Shown here: positions 53,966 through 62,672 of the stretch, piece by piece
How the letters are laid out: each line of letters begins with the position of its first letter
Numbering within the stretch: position 1 is the stretch's first letter
Assembly (NCBI GenBank): GCA_965202875.1
Contig: OZ241870.1
Location: forward strand, 1,612,001 to 1,676,000
Direction of reading: 5' to 3'
Source: HK1 sp965202875
GTDB lineage: Bacteria > Pseudomonadota > Gammaproteobacteria > HK1
DNA: 64,000 nt
The notes under the pieces: generated by a model
Told to the model about the DNA's origin: nothing
The model's input: the letters and a program-made list of their open reading frames with translations, nothing else
Databases searched by the model: none
Made by a program: the position numbers and the translations under genes

Positions 53966-54666
53966 CACGCCTCCTCGCAATCCAGCCCGACCGCCCGATC
54001 CGCCAGCTTCTCGGCGCGGCCGAGCAACCGCATCTGATCGTCGAATCCCTCGGTATCCGGCGACTGCACGTAAACCGATGTATTCACGAACACGGCGTTG
54101 TCGATCAACAACGATTTCTCGACCACCCGCCGCAACACCCAATCTCCCCCCTCTCCCGACAACACGATCCGAGTGGACGGCAGACACTTCATGTTCGGCT
54201 CCGACCGCATCAACTCGTCTGCTTCCGCCGGCATGAACTGATCGAGGTAAGCGTCCGTAGCGCCCGCTTCCAGCGCCTCCATGTGCGCAAGCGCCAGGAG
54301 CGAGAATCGGTCCAGGCCATGGTCTCCAAGAGCGCTGGCGAGCCATCCCAATGCCCTGCGAACCGTTTCCAGAATAGCGGGCTTGGTTTCTGGGTTCACG
54401 TTCTCGAAATCGAGTTCCAACGAGTCCGGCGCCAGGACGATGCTGGACATGCCACCGAAGAGCTGGCATCTGCACCGCAGGTCTTCCAGCGCCAAGGCCG
54501 GGGTTACGCTGAAGTTCCGCGGGCCGATCGGAAGCCAATCGCGAAACCCGTCGGCGATGCCGCTGATGAAGCTCGACTGTGCCGAAGGCCAATCCGCAAT
54601 GAACCGGCTCAGCTTGAAGCTGACGTTGATCGTCGCGTCGTGAAGGCGAACCCGAAGGATCTTCAT
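53965..54666 (-). CDS. Hypothetical protein, first gene of a coupled trio
   Basis: 233 residues beginning MKILRVRLHDATINVSFKLS. It has a mixed alpha/beta character and is not recognised as any known domain. The TGATG overlap couples it to the next gene. The trio sits where MADS loci usually have mad3 (AAA ATPase) and mad4, but none of the three has a P-loop, so it seems to be a different module. Confidence 0.7.
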   Translation of the reverse strand: MKILRVRLHDATINVSFKLSRFIADWPSAQSSFISGIADGFRDWLPIGPRNFSVTPALALEDLRCRCQLFGGMSSIVLAPDSLELDFENVNPETKPAILETVRRALGWLASALGDHGLDRFSLLALAHMEALEAGATDAYLDQFMPAEADELMRSEPNMKCLPSTRIVLSGEGGDWVLRRVVEKSLLIDNAVFVNTSVYVQSPDTEGFDDQMRLLGRAEKLADRAVGLDCEEA

Positions 54667-54902
54667 ATACCCAGCCCTTCACCAGCCCGCGAAAAGAAGC
54701 TCCCGCCGGATCGATGCGGGATCAGCCAGAGCGGCCCTGAAGTCATGACCGCCGGCTTCCAGAATCCGATTCGGCCGCTCGAAGCAGGGACATCCCATCC
54801 CGCGCCTGCCGGCGTATCCGCCGTGGTCAAGCATGGGTGCGAAGCCTGTAGCACCGTCCGGCTCAATTCGGCAGATGCCGCTCCAGATAGGCATGCGGTG
54901 CG

Positions 54903-55127
54903 TCAGGAGCCCGGCCGGAAGTTCACATGGTCGGTCGTTGTAGTGCGCGACGGCACCTTGGTCGCCGCGCGATAGGGATCGAGCCCGCGATCGGCGGTGC
55001 GCCAGTCGCCGTACACGCGCATGAGCTCGGGGATGCCTGGGCGCTTGAGAGCTTCCTCGAGCATGGCGGCGTGCGCTCGCGCCCGTTCGGAGGTCTTCGC
55101 TTCGTCGGATTGCCGGCTCATCGTCAT
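54903..55127 (-). CDS. Small hypothetical protein
   Basis: 74 residues starting MTMSRQSDEAKTSERARAHA, with a second ATG two codons later. It has a helical N-terminus and a C-terminus DWRTADRGLDPYRAATKVPS ending near NFRPGS. GGAGG lies directly upstream. No function is recognised. Other frames through 55128-55434 are low complexity. A short CCCTCTAT microsatellite lies near 55220-55245. Confidence 0.6.
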   Translation of the reverse strand: MTMSRQSDEAKTSERARAHAAMLEEALKRPGIPELMRVYGDWRTADRGLDPYRAATKVPSRTTTTDHVNFRPGS

Positions 55128-55434
55128 GTCCTCCATCGGATCGAAAACCGGTTGGACCTCGCGCAACCGGGCTGGCACCCGCTCCCGCCGGTCCACGACT
55201 TTATCGTAGCAGACCCCTCTATCCCTCTCTATCCCTCTCCATCCCCTGACCGCCCCTCGCGCCCGGACGCCCGCTGGCCGTAGCGGGGTGGTCGGCCTCG
55301 CCCTTGGCCATCGGCGCGACGGGGCCGGAGCGGGTCCGGCTCCGTCGATCTGCTTGCGCCAAGCGAGCGGGACACGTGGTACAGCGCCTCGAAGCCGGCC
55401 GCACCGCCCGTCGCCCGCCCGTCCCGCCCATCGT

Positions 55435-55662
55435 TCAAGCACTCGGCTCCGGATGCTCCCATTCCCGGGCGATCCGTTCAGCCTCGGCCGCGTCCTCCCG
55501 GTATGCCTGCTCGAGGCGGCGCTCGAGCTCGCGAGCCCGATACGCCTCGATCGCCTCGCAAACCACGGCGCTGGCGTTGGGAGTCGATCGCAGGTACTGC
55601 GCGGTCTCGGCCGGAAGCGACACTGTCAGCCGCGTTCTGGCCGCCGATCCGATGGCAGGCAT
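55435..55662 (-). CDS. Ribbon-helix-helix-type small protein, possible antitoxin
   Basis: 75 residues with an N-terminal RTRLTVSLPAETAQYLRSTP segment typical of CopG/RHH DNA-binding antitoxins, followed by a charged helix (RELERRLEQAYREDAAEAE). The ATG at 55662 has GGAGGG five bases upstream. No intact MazF- or ParE-like toxin follows in the next 300 bp, so it may be an orphan antitoxin or a regulator of the defence operon. Confidence 0.72.
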   Translation of the reverse strand: MPAIGSAARTRLTVSLPAETAQYLRSTPNASAVVCEAIEAYRARELERRLEQAYREDAAEAERIAREWEHPEPSA

Positions 55663-55761
55663 CGTTCCCTCCGCGCTTCCGTCAACGGGACGGATGCTAT
55701 GCGTAATTTCAGTATGAAGAACGATACCACGCGCCTCGGAGGTCTCCCGTGATCTCGCCGT

Positions 55762-57810
55762 TCACGCCCCCGGCTCCGGGTGCTCCTCCCGGAAGGCGCG
55801 GTAGCGCCGCGCGATCTCCGGCAGGTCGTCGTCCACGATCTTCTCCTTGCGCCGCAGCGTGCGCGCCACCTCGCGCCCGTTCAGGGTGACGGTCTCGACC
55901 TCTTCGACCTCCCGGGTCCGCTCCTCACCCTCGGGGGAGCGTTTGTACAGCGTGTTCCCGCGCCGGTCGAAGCCGACCTTCTCGGCCACCGCCATGAAGA
56001 TGGGGTAGTCCGCCGGTCCGCCGATGGCTTCGCGATTGATGGTCTCGTCCGGCTTCTTCTTCAGGAACAGCAGGCTGGTCAGGATGTTGACGTTGGCCTC
56101 CACGATGAAGGTCTCCACCGGCAGATCCACGCTGGCGAGCACCCAGGCGTGCCGCAGAACCCACCAGCGGATGTACTCGGCGGCCGGATTACCGAGGATG
56201 CCGTCGGGGAGGACGATGCCCATCCGCCCTCCCGGCTTGAGCCAACGGAGGCAGCGCTCGATGAACAGGACCTCCGGGGCCACGCTCCCCTGAAGCCGGC
56301 CGGTGTTGCGGAAGTGCCCGTCCTCCGTCCGCTCCCAGATGTGCGCCAGATCGAAAGATCCGAGGATGTTCTCGTCGGTGATCGGGATGGTCGACCCGAA
56401 CGGCGGGTTGGTCATCACCACGTCGGCCTCACCGAGCCGAATCGCCTTGGCCGCTGACTTCACGTTGGCCAGGTGGCCCTTCGGAAATTCGAGGGAATTC
56501 AAGTGGTAGAGATGGCCCTTGCCGTCCCCCGCCATCACCATGTTCATCTGGCTGGCCCGGATGAGGAAGGGATCGAAGTCGCAGCCGAAGACCTGCCTCT
56601 TCGCGTAGCGCCGCAGCCGCCGGTGCAGGGATTCGAACTCCTCCGACGTCTCGGCTCCCGTGGCGACGTGCGCTTCCTCCCGGAACCGGTCCATCCGGTG
56701 CGCGAGCGTGGCGACGAGGAAGCCGCCGGTGCCGCAGGCCGGGTCGAGCACCCGCTCGTCTTCCCCGGGGGCCAGCATCTCGACCACGAGGCGGATGGCG
56801 GCGCGCGGCGTGAAGTACTGGCCGCGATCCCCCCGCAGGTTCGTGCCGACGATCTCCTGGTAGGCCGCCCCCTTGGCGTCCACGTCGATGCGGGTGAACT
56901 CGTACTTCGACAGCTCCGAGATCATGAAGGCGAGGGCGCGGTCCGAGAGGCTGATCTCCTCGCTGCCCTGGAAGATGGTCCTGTACTCCTGCTTCACCTC
57001 GGCGAAGAGCGGCGCGATGCGTTTTCCGATCTCCTTGCGGCCGGCGTCGGTGAACTGCTCCTGCGGGCCGGCCCAGAAACGGCGGCGGTCGCGCGGCGCG
57101 CGCTCGTCGTACATCTTGCAGAAGATGAGGTAGAGGAACTGCCAGAAGGCGGCGTCCTTCGGCATGCCTTCGTTGCCGTGGATGAAGTTGTGGCAGCGGC
57201 GGAACGCGGTCCGCAGCATCTCCGGGTCGGCCCGGCGCGCTCGCGCCCGCGAGAGCACACCACGTTCCTCGACCGTCTCGTCGGCGGGAGGCCGGTCCCC
57301 GATCGGCTCGGCATCGACCTGGAACTTCGTGGCCTTCTTCCTGAGGAAGAAGAACCCCAGCCCGTTGGTCCACAGGCCGTACTGGCAGGCTTCGATTTCC
57401 TCGAAGAAGGGCTTGATCTCGTCGAGGTCCTTCGCGGCCTGCTCGTAGTCCCGCATCTTCACCGCGCCGCGCTTGTTCTGCTTCGGCTCGGGACGGCAGA
57501 CCACGACCCGTTGCAGGTTCCGGGGGGTGTGCTCCTCGCCCGAGCCGAAGATCGCGAGGTCCACCCGCCGCCGCCGGCCTCCGACCGGAGCCGGGAAATC
57601 CGCCTCCATGTCGTCCACCGAGACCCCGTATTCGTGGAACAGGGCGCGGGCGATCCGCTGGCGCACCAGTTCCCTGGGGGTTTCCTTGAGCACCTTCGTG
57701 CCGGAGATGAAGTCGAGGACGAAGCCGTCGCGGACGACGTTCCGTATCGTTCCCGGCGCCGCGTTCGGCCGCCTCGGCCGCCGCGGTCCCGGCGATGGCG
57801 CCTTCGGCAA
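55762..57810 (-). CDS. mad2: MAD2-like N6-adenine DNA methyltransferase (HsdM type)
   Basis: A 682-residue type I-style modification methyltransferase. The N-terminal segment with ELVRQRIARALFHEYGVSVD resembles the R-protein N-terminal (HSDR_N-like) domain. The helical region is followed by GQYFTPRAAIRLVVEMLAP, the SAM motif I DPACGTGGF (356-364) and the catalytic NPPF (468-471). It would methylate adenine at a site chosen by the S subunit mad5. In MADS, mad2 is the methyltransferase. The usual upstream HTH gene mad1 is not found: the DNA changes to AT-rich sequence at about 57915. Confidence 0.78.
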   Translation of the reverse strand: MPKAPSPGPRRPRRPNAAPGTIRNVVRDGFVLDFISGTKVLKETPRELVRQRIARALFHEYGVSVDDMEADFPAPVGGRRRRVDLAIFGSGEEHTPRNLQRVVVCRPEPKQNKRGAVKMRDYEQAAKDLDEIKPFFEEIEACQYGLWTNGLGFFFLRKKATKFQVDAEPIGDRPPADETVEERGVLSRARARRADPEMLRTAFRRCHNFIHGNEGMPKDAAFWQFLYLIFCKMYDERAPRDRRRFWAGPQEQFTDAGRKEIGKRIAPLFAEVKQEYRTIFQGSEEISLSDRALAFMISELSKYEFTRIDVDAKGAAYQEIVGTNLRGDRGQYFTPRAAIRLVVEMLAPGEDERVLDPACGTGGFLVATLAHRMDRFREEAHVATGAETSEEFESLHRRLRRYAKRQVFGCDFDPFLIRASQMNMVMAGDGKGHLYHLNSLEFPKGHLANVKSAAKAIRLGEADVVMTNPPFGSTIPITDENILGSFDLAHIWERTEDGHFRNTGRLQGSVAPEVLFIERCLRWLKPGGRMGIVLPDGILGNPAAEYIRWWVLRHAWVLASVDLPVETFIVEANVNILTSLLFLKKKPDETINREAIGGPADYPIFMAVAEKVGFDRRGNTLYKRSPEGEERTREVEEVETVTLNGREVARTLRRKEKIVDDDLPEIARRYRAFREEHPEPGA

Positions 57811-57914
57811 CAGCGGCGCCCGCGGCGATGGTCGTGGCTCCGGCGATGGCGGCGCTCCCGTGGCCGCGCCTGCTTCGCTTCTTCTTCGTCTTCACGGCGA
57901 AAGGCAGTGGTTAC

Positions 57915-58189
57915 CGGTCATTATATGAGATGTTTTCAAATGAACTTACTGGAAAGACATCTTTTATTGATTGGGAAAGTGTATTGAATTCTGAATACAA
58001 TTCATTAATTAAGAATAGTATTGATGAAGTGAAAAGTCCCATATTTGCTAAGATAAAGGCAGATCCCCAACTGAACGAAATGGACGATGATGCATTGTTG
58101 GATATGATAAAGAAGGAAACTCTGCATCATATGTCCGAATATACCAATGAATTTAAATCTGAATTACCTCATTTAGTCTCTTACCGATG
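57915..58189 (+). pseudogene. AT-rich 3' gene fragment
   Basis: Base composition changes abruptly to AT-rich. The plus frame reads LYEMFSNELTGKTSFIDWES, then DEVKSPIFAKIKADPQLNEM and MIKKETLHHMSEYTN, ending at 58189. It looks like the C-terminal 90 residues of a real protein from a low-GC donor. Its 5' end is lost at the junction with the mad2 upstream region. The family is not recognised. Confidence 0.6.
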
Positions 58190-58190
58190 A

Positions 58191-58219
58191 GATCTTCGAC
58201 AAAACGACGAAGAATTCAT
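58191..58219. repeat. Half copy of the dispersed intergenic repeat
   Basis: GATCTTCGACAAAACGACGA matches the reverse complement of the TTCGTCGTTTTGTCGAAGA half of the repeat seen at 16.5, 43.8 and 62.4 kb. The hairpin half is missing. Confidence 0.6.
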
Positions 58220-58367
58220 GCGCTGTTGTCACAAAGTGCGGGAAGAACTACAGATTCGCGGATGTTGAGAGCAGTGATCAGAACGCGCCTTCCCAGCATG
58301 GTAAGATAGTACTTGTAGCGACGTCCCACTTTCTTGATGAGGCCATGTGTGCGAAGACGCTTGAACC
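58216..58367 (-). pseudogene. Winged-helix-like C-terminal fragment
   Basis: The frame GFKRLRTHGLIKKVGRRYKY then YLTMLGRRVLITALNIRES, ending at 58216, has the look of a winged-helix C-terminus found after some mobile-element proteins. There is no start or N-terminal part. It is a gene remnant between the AT-rich fragment and the lipoprotein gene. Nothing is recognised in 58368-58510. Confidence 0.5.
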
Positions 58368-58510
58368 CGGATTATTCACCATGCGTCTTTCCGATGCCTC
58401 TATTTTCGATAGTTTCACTCCCGCGTAGCCTTGTACCGCCCCAATCACTCCCAATCCGCTTCAATCGACCAGCAAGATGGGCCAATTTCCCACTTGTCCA
58501 CTGCTCCTTT

Positions 58511-59603
58511 TCAATGACTGGACACCATTCGCTTCTTTATGACAACAGACGGACGTAATGCGGGATCCCCAATTACCGGGACGGACAGTGTCCCTGATGC
58601 CGTCAGTGTGGCCTCTCCTGTCCAGCTCCGCTCTGTTCCCGTAGGACATTGCTCGGAAGGAACATGGGACACGCGCACGGCCCTCTTGCCCGTAACCGGG
58701 ACAAGTTTCAACGTCCCAAACAGGGTTGTTATTGTTGGGGTGACCGTCCAGGTAGTCTCGAGCGTCTCCTCGCTGTCGAAACTCTTATCGAAGTCGAACT
58801 CCTTCTCCTGTTCTGTCCCTATGCTCAACTCCAGGGCGCGCTTCAGTACGGGTCCTCCGGCCGCCAGTCCGATAATCACCTTGAATGTAGTAGACGCGGC
58901 CGCCGCCCGGCGAAGTCGTTCGATGCGGATGATCCATGTCCCCCCGACAAGGATGAAGACAGGGTGCGTCTCCGCCGCGGCAGAGACCTCCGGGTGCCCT
59001 CCGCCTCCTCCTGCGGAGGCGGCACCGGGAACGACGACCGCCTGCTCCGCGGTAGAGGGGTTCACTACGTTGCCTGCGCTGTCATACACCGTGATGTCGA
59101 TGTCGTCCTCGCTACGGAGGGCCAGCACGTTCGGCTCGTCAATCCGTATCTTGTAGAACGCTCTCGGATTGTCAGAATCGAGGCTCCCCTCGATGGTGTC
59201 CCCGATTGTTGCATAAATCGAAGGATTCGCTATCTCCCCGATCAGACCAGGAGTGGGCTCCGAGAAAATCCGTCATTCCCGCGAAAGCGGGAATGACGGT
59301 CTGAAGACGGCCGTTAGCGCGTGTGGCTTATCCTCACTGGCAGTGAATTTGAGCCACACCTTGTTTCGGCCGGAAAACCCCGTATTTTGCGCAGTGAACG
59401 TGCGTATGGGCCGACACCTTGTGCAACTGACGGGTGTCTTGTCCCGTGACATCGATGGCCGAGGCGATGTCTTCAGCGGTCAGCGCCGGGGGCGTAATGG
59501 TCATCTCCGGGGCCGGCGTCGTTTTCGCGGGGGTGGAGGACCCACCCCCACCGCAGGCCGCCAATGCGCCCAGCGCAAGGCCGACCACCCAGGGCAAGAT
59601 CAC
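58511..59603 (-). pseudogene. Putative lipoprotein, split by a MITE and cut by an IS
   Basis: The upstream piece has a lipoprotein signal (VVGLALGALAACGGGGSS; lipobox LAAC) followed by ALTAEDIASAIDVTGQD. The downstream piece starts TIEGSLDSDNPRAFYKIRID and continues as LALRSEDDIDITVYDSAGNV to 58511, resembling a PPC-like extracellular domain. Between them lies a 234-bp element with a 4-bp TGTC duplication. Removing the element and one TGTC joins the parts in frame as VTGQDTIEGSL. The first codons are replaced by the end of the ISAs1 copy at 59590. It would be an outer-membrane or periplasmic lipoprotein if intact. Confidence 0.85.
59201..59434. mobile_element. MITE-like element, copy 3 (234 bp)
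   Basis: The ends are CCCGATTGTTGCATAAAT and, reversed, CCCGTCAGTTGCACAAGG. It is flanked by TGTC at 59197-59200 and 59435-59438. It is in the opposite orientation to the copy at 26009-26309 and 67 bp shorter. It lacks the inner segment bounded by GCGGGAATCC and GGATTCCCGC and carries a single perfect ATTCCCGCGAAAGCGGGAAT palindrome instead. It encodes nothing. Confidence 0.9.
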
Positions 59604-60817
59604 TAAAAATGTATTGACATCAACAAGTTTTGTGATCTAATGGCGTCTTCATCAAGGAGATGGAGATGGCAAGAAATGAACACGACAGCCCCTGCAAGTA
59701 CGATCGAGCATTTCTCAAAGCTGGAGGATCCGCGAGTCGCATAGAAACAAGAAGCATGAGTTGATTGATGTCATCGTCCTGTGCGTGTGTGCGGTGGTCA
59801 GTGGCGCGGAGGGATGGAGTGACATCGAAGAATTTGGGCGCACGAAGCTGGAGTGGCTTCGCCGCTATGTTCCGCTGGCCAATGGGGTCCCGGTGGACGA
59901 CAATTGCACGAATCATCTCGGCGCTGTCGGTGAGGGGGTTTCAGGACTGCTTCATGAGCTGGATGGAAGATGTCGTGAAGCTGAGTGGCGGTGAGATGAT
60001 TGCGGTGGACGGGAAGACGCAGAGGCGTTCCCACGACCGCAAGCGGGGTATGAAGGCGTTGCATATGGTGAGTGCCTGGGCGTGTAGCAATGCAGTGGTG
60101 CTTGGGCAGGTGAAGACGGAGGAGAAGTCGAACGAGATCACGGCGGTGCCGGAGCTGCTGGATAAGCTGGAATTGTCGGGGTGTATCGTGACGCTGGATG
60201 CGATGGGATGCCAACGAGCGATAGCGAAGCAGGTCAAGGAAGGGGGAGGGGATTATGTTGGCGGTGAAGGGGAACCAGAAGCAATTGAACAGGGAGGTTC
60301 GGAGGTATTTTGATGCGGCACGGGAGAGGGATTTCGAGTGTGAGGGGATTGAGAACGACGAGACGGCGGAGGATGGTCACGGACGGGTAGAGTCCAGGAG
60401 CTATTATTTGTCCACCGACCTGGGTGCGTTGTCTTGTGTGAAGAAGTGGAATGGGCTGAGAGCGGTCGGGATGGTGGAGTCGGAGCGCTGGAGTGATGGG
60501 CGTGTGAGTATTGAGCAACGGTACTACGTTACGTCGCTGGAAGATGTGGAGACATTTGGGCGAGCGGTGCGTTCACACTGGGGAATCGAGAATGAGCTGC
60601 ACTGGAGATTGGATGTGGCGTTTCGGGAAGACGAGGGTCGGATTCGTCGGGGTAATGCACCGCACAATATGGGAGTGATTCGGCATGTGGCGGTCAATCT
60701 TCTGAAGCGTGAGTCGACGAAGATCAGCGTCAGGAAGAAACGTATTCGGGCGGCATTGAACGATGGCTTCCGAGATAAGGTATTGATGGGACAGTGATTT
60801 TATATGCGGTTGCCCTG
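59590..60817 (+). mobile_element. ISAs1-family insertion sequence, copy 2 (1228 bp)
   Basis: Same ends and orientation as copy 1, with about seven substitutions and one extra C (near 59739). It sits between the truncated lipoprotein and a truncated IS5-type gene. Flanks GACCACC and CCCCGAG show no target duplication, so insertion was followed by deletion or recombination. Confidence 0.92.
59676..60797 (+). pseudogene. ISAs1-family transposase, three frameshifts
   Basis: It carries the same two frameshifts as copy 1, plus a further one-base insertion that turns the DPRVDRN segment into DPRVA-stop near 59740. The DDE signatures AVDGKT and ENELHWRLDVAFRED are still readable in separate frames. 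It cannot make active transposase. Confidence 0.88.
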
Positions 60818-61199
60818 CCCCGAGAGCGGCCCAGAGCCTGGGCTTGTTGTCCCCCGTTTTTTTTGACGCCCCGGCCGCGTGCCGATGCGCGCGCACAATC
60901 GTCGAGTCGATGAACAGCTCCTTGAGTTGCTCATCGTCGATGCTCTGGAACCGCTGCCAGAGCCGCTTCCACAGCTCGCGCTTTTCCCAGCGGCGAAAGC
61001 GGTGGTAGACGGCGTTCCAGTCGCCGAACTCATCGGGCAGGTCCCGCCACGGAGTCCCGGTGCGTGCCCGGTACAGGACGGCTTCGATGAACATCCGGTC
61101 GCTGAGCTTCGGCGGGCTGCCGGCGGCGTGCTTGAGCTCCCGCAGCACGGGTTCGATTTTCGACCACAGCGCATCACTGATCAGCAAGCGTAGTGCCAT
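60818..61199 (-). pseudogene. IS5-family (IS427-like) transposase remnant
   Basis: OrfA starts MALRLLISDALWSKIEPVLR at 61199 and continues through ARTGTPWRDLPDEFGDWNAV and FIDSTIVRAHRHAAGA. At 60862-60869 there is a run of eight A on the coding strand, the usual slippery site of IS427-type elements. There frame 0 gives SKKTGDNKP and the shifted frame gives KKNGGQQAQALGRSRG, the start of OrfB. OrfB is cut after a few residues by the ISAs1 copy at 60817. Confidence 0.88.
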
Positions 61200-61230
61200 G
61201 AGGGGTCTCCGAAACATGCGAGCGACGGAG

Positions 61231-61635
61231 AACCTCTATCAGGATTCCGTGAATTCGTCAACACGGCCTAATCAAAGGCGGCCGCGATGACGGGCCGCCG
61301 CGCTGTTGCGGCAGGAGCATCCGGGCTGCCGCCGTGGAAGCCATTGGCGGGCATCCGCTCCCCGGCAGGCGGTGGATGCGGAGCTGCACCGGTGCGCGGT
61401 GGAAGGTGACCTTCGGAAACCGTTGGCCGCGGACTCTCCACCCGGCTCGATGCGCCTCTGATCCTGCAATGGTACTCCCGGCTCGTGGTCGATTGCAGCC
61501 GCGCCCCGGGCGCCCCGGATTTCGCGGCCGAGGTGAGCGAGGGCACACCGACCCCCGGCGGCTCGAAGGGGTGTTGCGCGAACCGCTGGGGCGCTCGAAG
61601 GAGCCAGGGAAGCTCTGATCCGGCGAAACGACGAT
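61231..61635. other. Intergenic stretch, no recognised gene
   Basis: It lies between the IS5-type remnant and the NUDIX gene. Open frames on both strands are arginine, proline and serine rich without motifs. It probably includes the outer end of the IS5-type element, but no inverted repeat could be assigned. Confidence 0.4.
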
Positions 61636-62145
61636 TCAGGACGGCTCCGATTCGACCAAGCGGGTGAATGCGAGCAGGGTATCGGGAGTGATCGGCGCAA
61701 TGACGCCGCCCGCGACCTCGTCCACGGCATGGAAGCTGACGCTCTCCACTTCCTCGGGCTGCAGGATGAACGGCCCGTCGTGCACGCAGGTGAAGATGCG
61801 GCCGAAGCAGCAGTTGTGCTCGTCTCGGTAGTGGAAGTCGAACCTCGGGGTGAGGGTCGTATCGCGGATGCCGAGCTCTTCCGCCGCTTCACGCTCCGCG
61901 CATTGCTCGTACGATTCGCCGGCCGCGACCACGCCGCCTGCCGCGAGGTCGCAGAAGCCAGGGTAGAGGTCCTTGATCGCGGTGCGGCGCTGCACGAGCA
62001 ATCTTCCTTGGCGGTCGAAGACGAAGACGTAGGTCGCGCGGTGGGGCAGGTTCCCGGCGCGTACCCGGCGCCGGGGCAGCTCGGCGACGGGCCGGTTGTC
62101 GCCATCGACGACGATGACGATCTCCTCTCCGGCCGATTCGGGCAT
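61636..62145 (-). CDS. NUDIX hydrolase, YfcD-like
   Basis: A 169-residue protein from the ATG at 62145 (MPESAGEEIVIVVDGDNRPV). The NUDIX box GGVVAAGESYEQCAEREAAE plus ELG fits GX5EX7REUXEEXG. The upstream RATYVFVFDRQGRLLVQRRT is typical of the YfcD/IPP-isomerase-like branch. It should hydrolyse a nucleoside-diphosphate-linked substrate in the cytoplasm; the exact substrate is unknown. The longer frame to 62373 overlaps a gene remnant and is rejected. Confidence 0.88.
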   Translation of the reverse strand: MPESAGEEIVIVVDGDNRPVAELPRRRVRAGNLPHRATYVFVFDRQGRLLVQRRTAIKDLYPGFCDLAAGGVVAAGESYEQCAEREAAEELGIRDTTLTPRFDFHYRDEHNCCFGRIFTCVHDGPFILQPEEVESVSFHAVDEVAGGVIAPITPDTLLAFTRLVESEPS

Positions 62146-62152
62146 CCGGGTC

Positions 62153-62350
62153 TCAGTCCCGCACGAGTGCACCGGTGGCCGACATGCCGGAACCCGGCTT
62201 GCCGAGAGCGTGCATCGCTCCGTCCTCGATGACGAAGCCGCCGCCGGTGATGCCGGTGGTTCCGACCGGCGGGTGAGGACAGGGAACGACGGTGGCCCAC
62301 TCTGGCAGAGGGTCCGGCCGCCACTCCCGCACCAAGTCGGCGCAAGCGCC
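62153..62350 (-). pseudogene. C-terminal remnant of an unidentified gene
   Basis: The frame LVREWRPDPLPEWATVVPCP, then VGTTGITGGGFVIEDG and HALGKPGSGMSATGALVRD, ends at 62153, eight bases before the NUDIX start. It is protein-like and was probably the gene upstream in a NUDIX operon. It is cut on its 5' side by the dispersed repeat at 62351. The family is not recognised. Confidence 0.5.
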
Positions 62351-62420
62351 TGACCCGGCATGGCCGGAACCAACCCCCGGTTGGCGGAAAATCATCGTTG
62401 TCTTGTCGAAGACTTCACGG
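62351..62420. repeat. Dispersed intergenic repeat, contiguous copy
   Basis: Contains TGACCCGGCATGGCCGGAAC, CCGGTTGGCGGAAAATCATC and TCTTGTCGAAGACTTCACGG in order. It has the same layout as the reverse copy at 43841 and the split copy at 16324-16565. Confidence 0.78.
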
Positions 62421-62672
62421 GTGAGAGACTACGCGCACCGGCTCTTCATCGCGGTGGTCGAGGATTACGCCTGACGATACGGCGACGGTGTCGCCAGGAG
62501 GCGGTGTGCGGACGAGGTGCGCGAGCGCGACGACCGGGTACGCGTTCCGAGCGAAGCCGAGATCACCGAGGACCCCGGCGCCCAGCTCCCTTCCAGGGCG
62601 CCTGTCCCCGCATTCCCAGGCCCGCGGTGCAGAGAAGCCGCAGGAGGGTCGGACGGTCGTGCGGACCGCCGC

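Noticed and set aside
28826..60817. A simple composite transposon bounded by the ISAs1 copies
   Set aside because: The outer flanks (GAGGAAC and CCCCGAG) do not match as a target duplication, and both transposases are broken. I kept only the bracketing observation.
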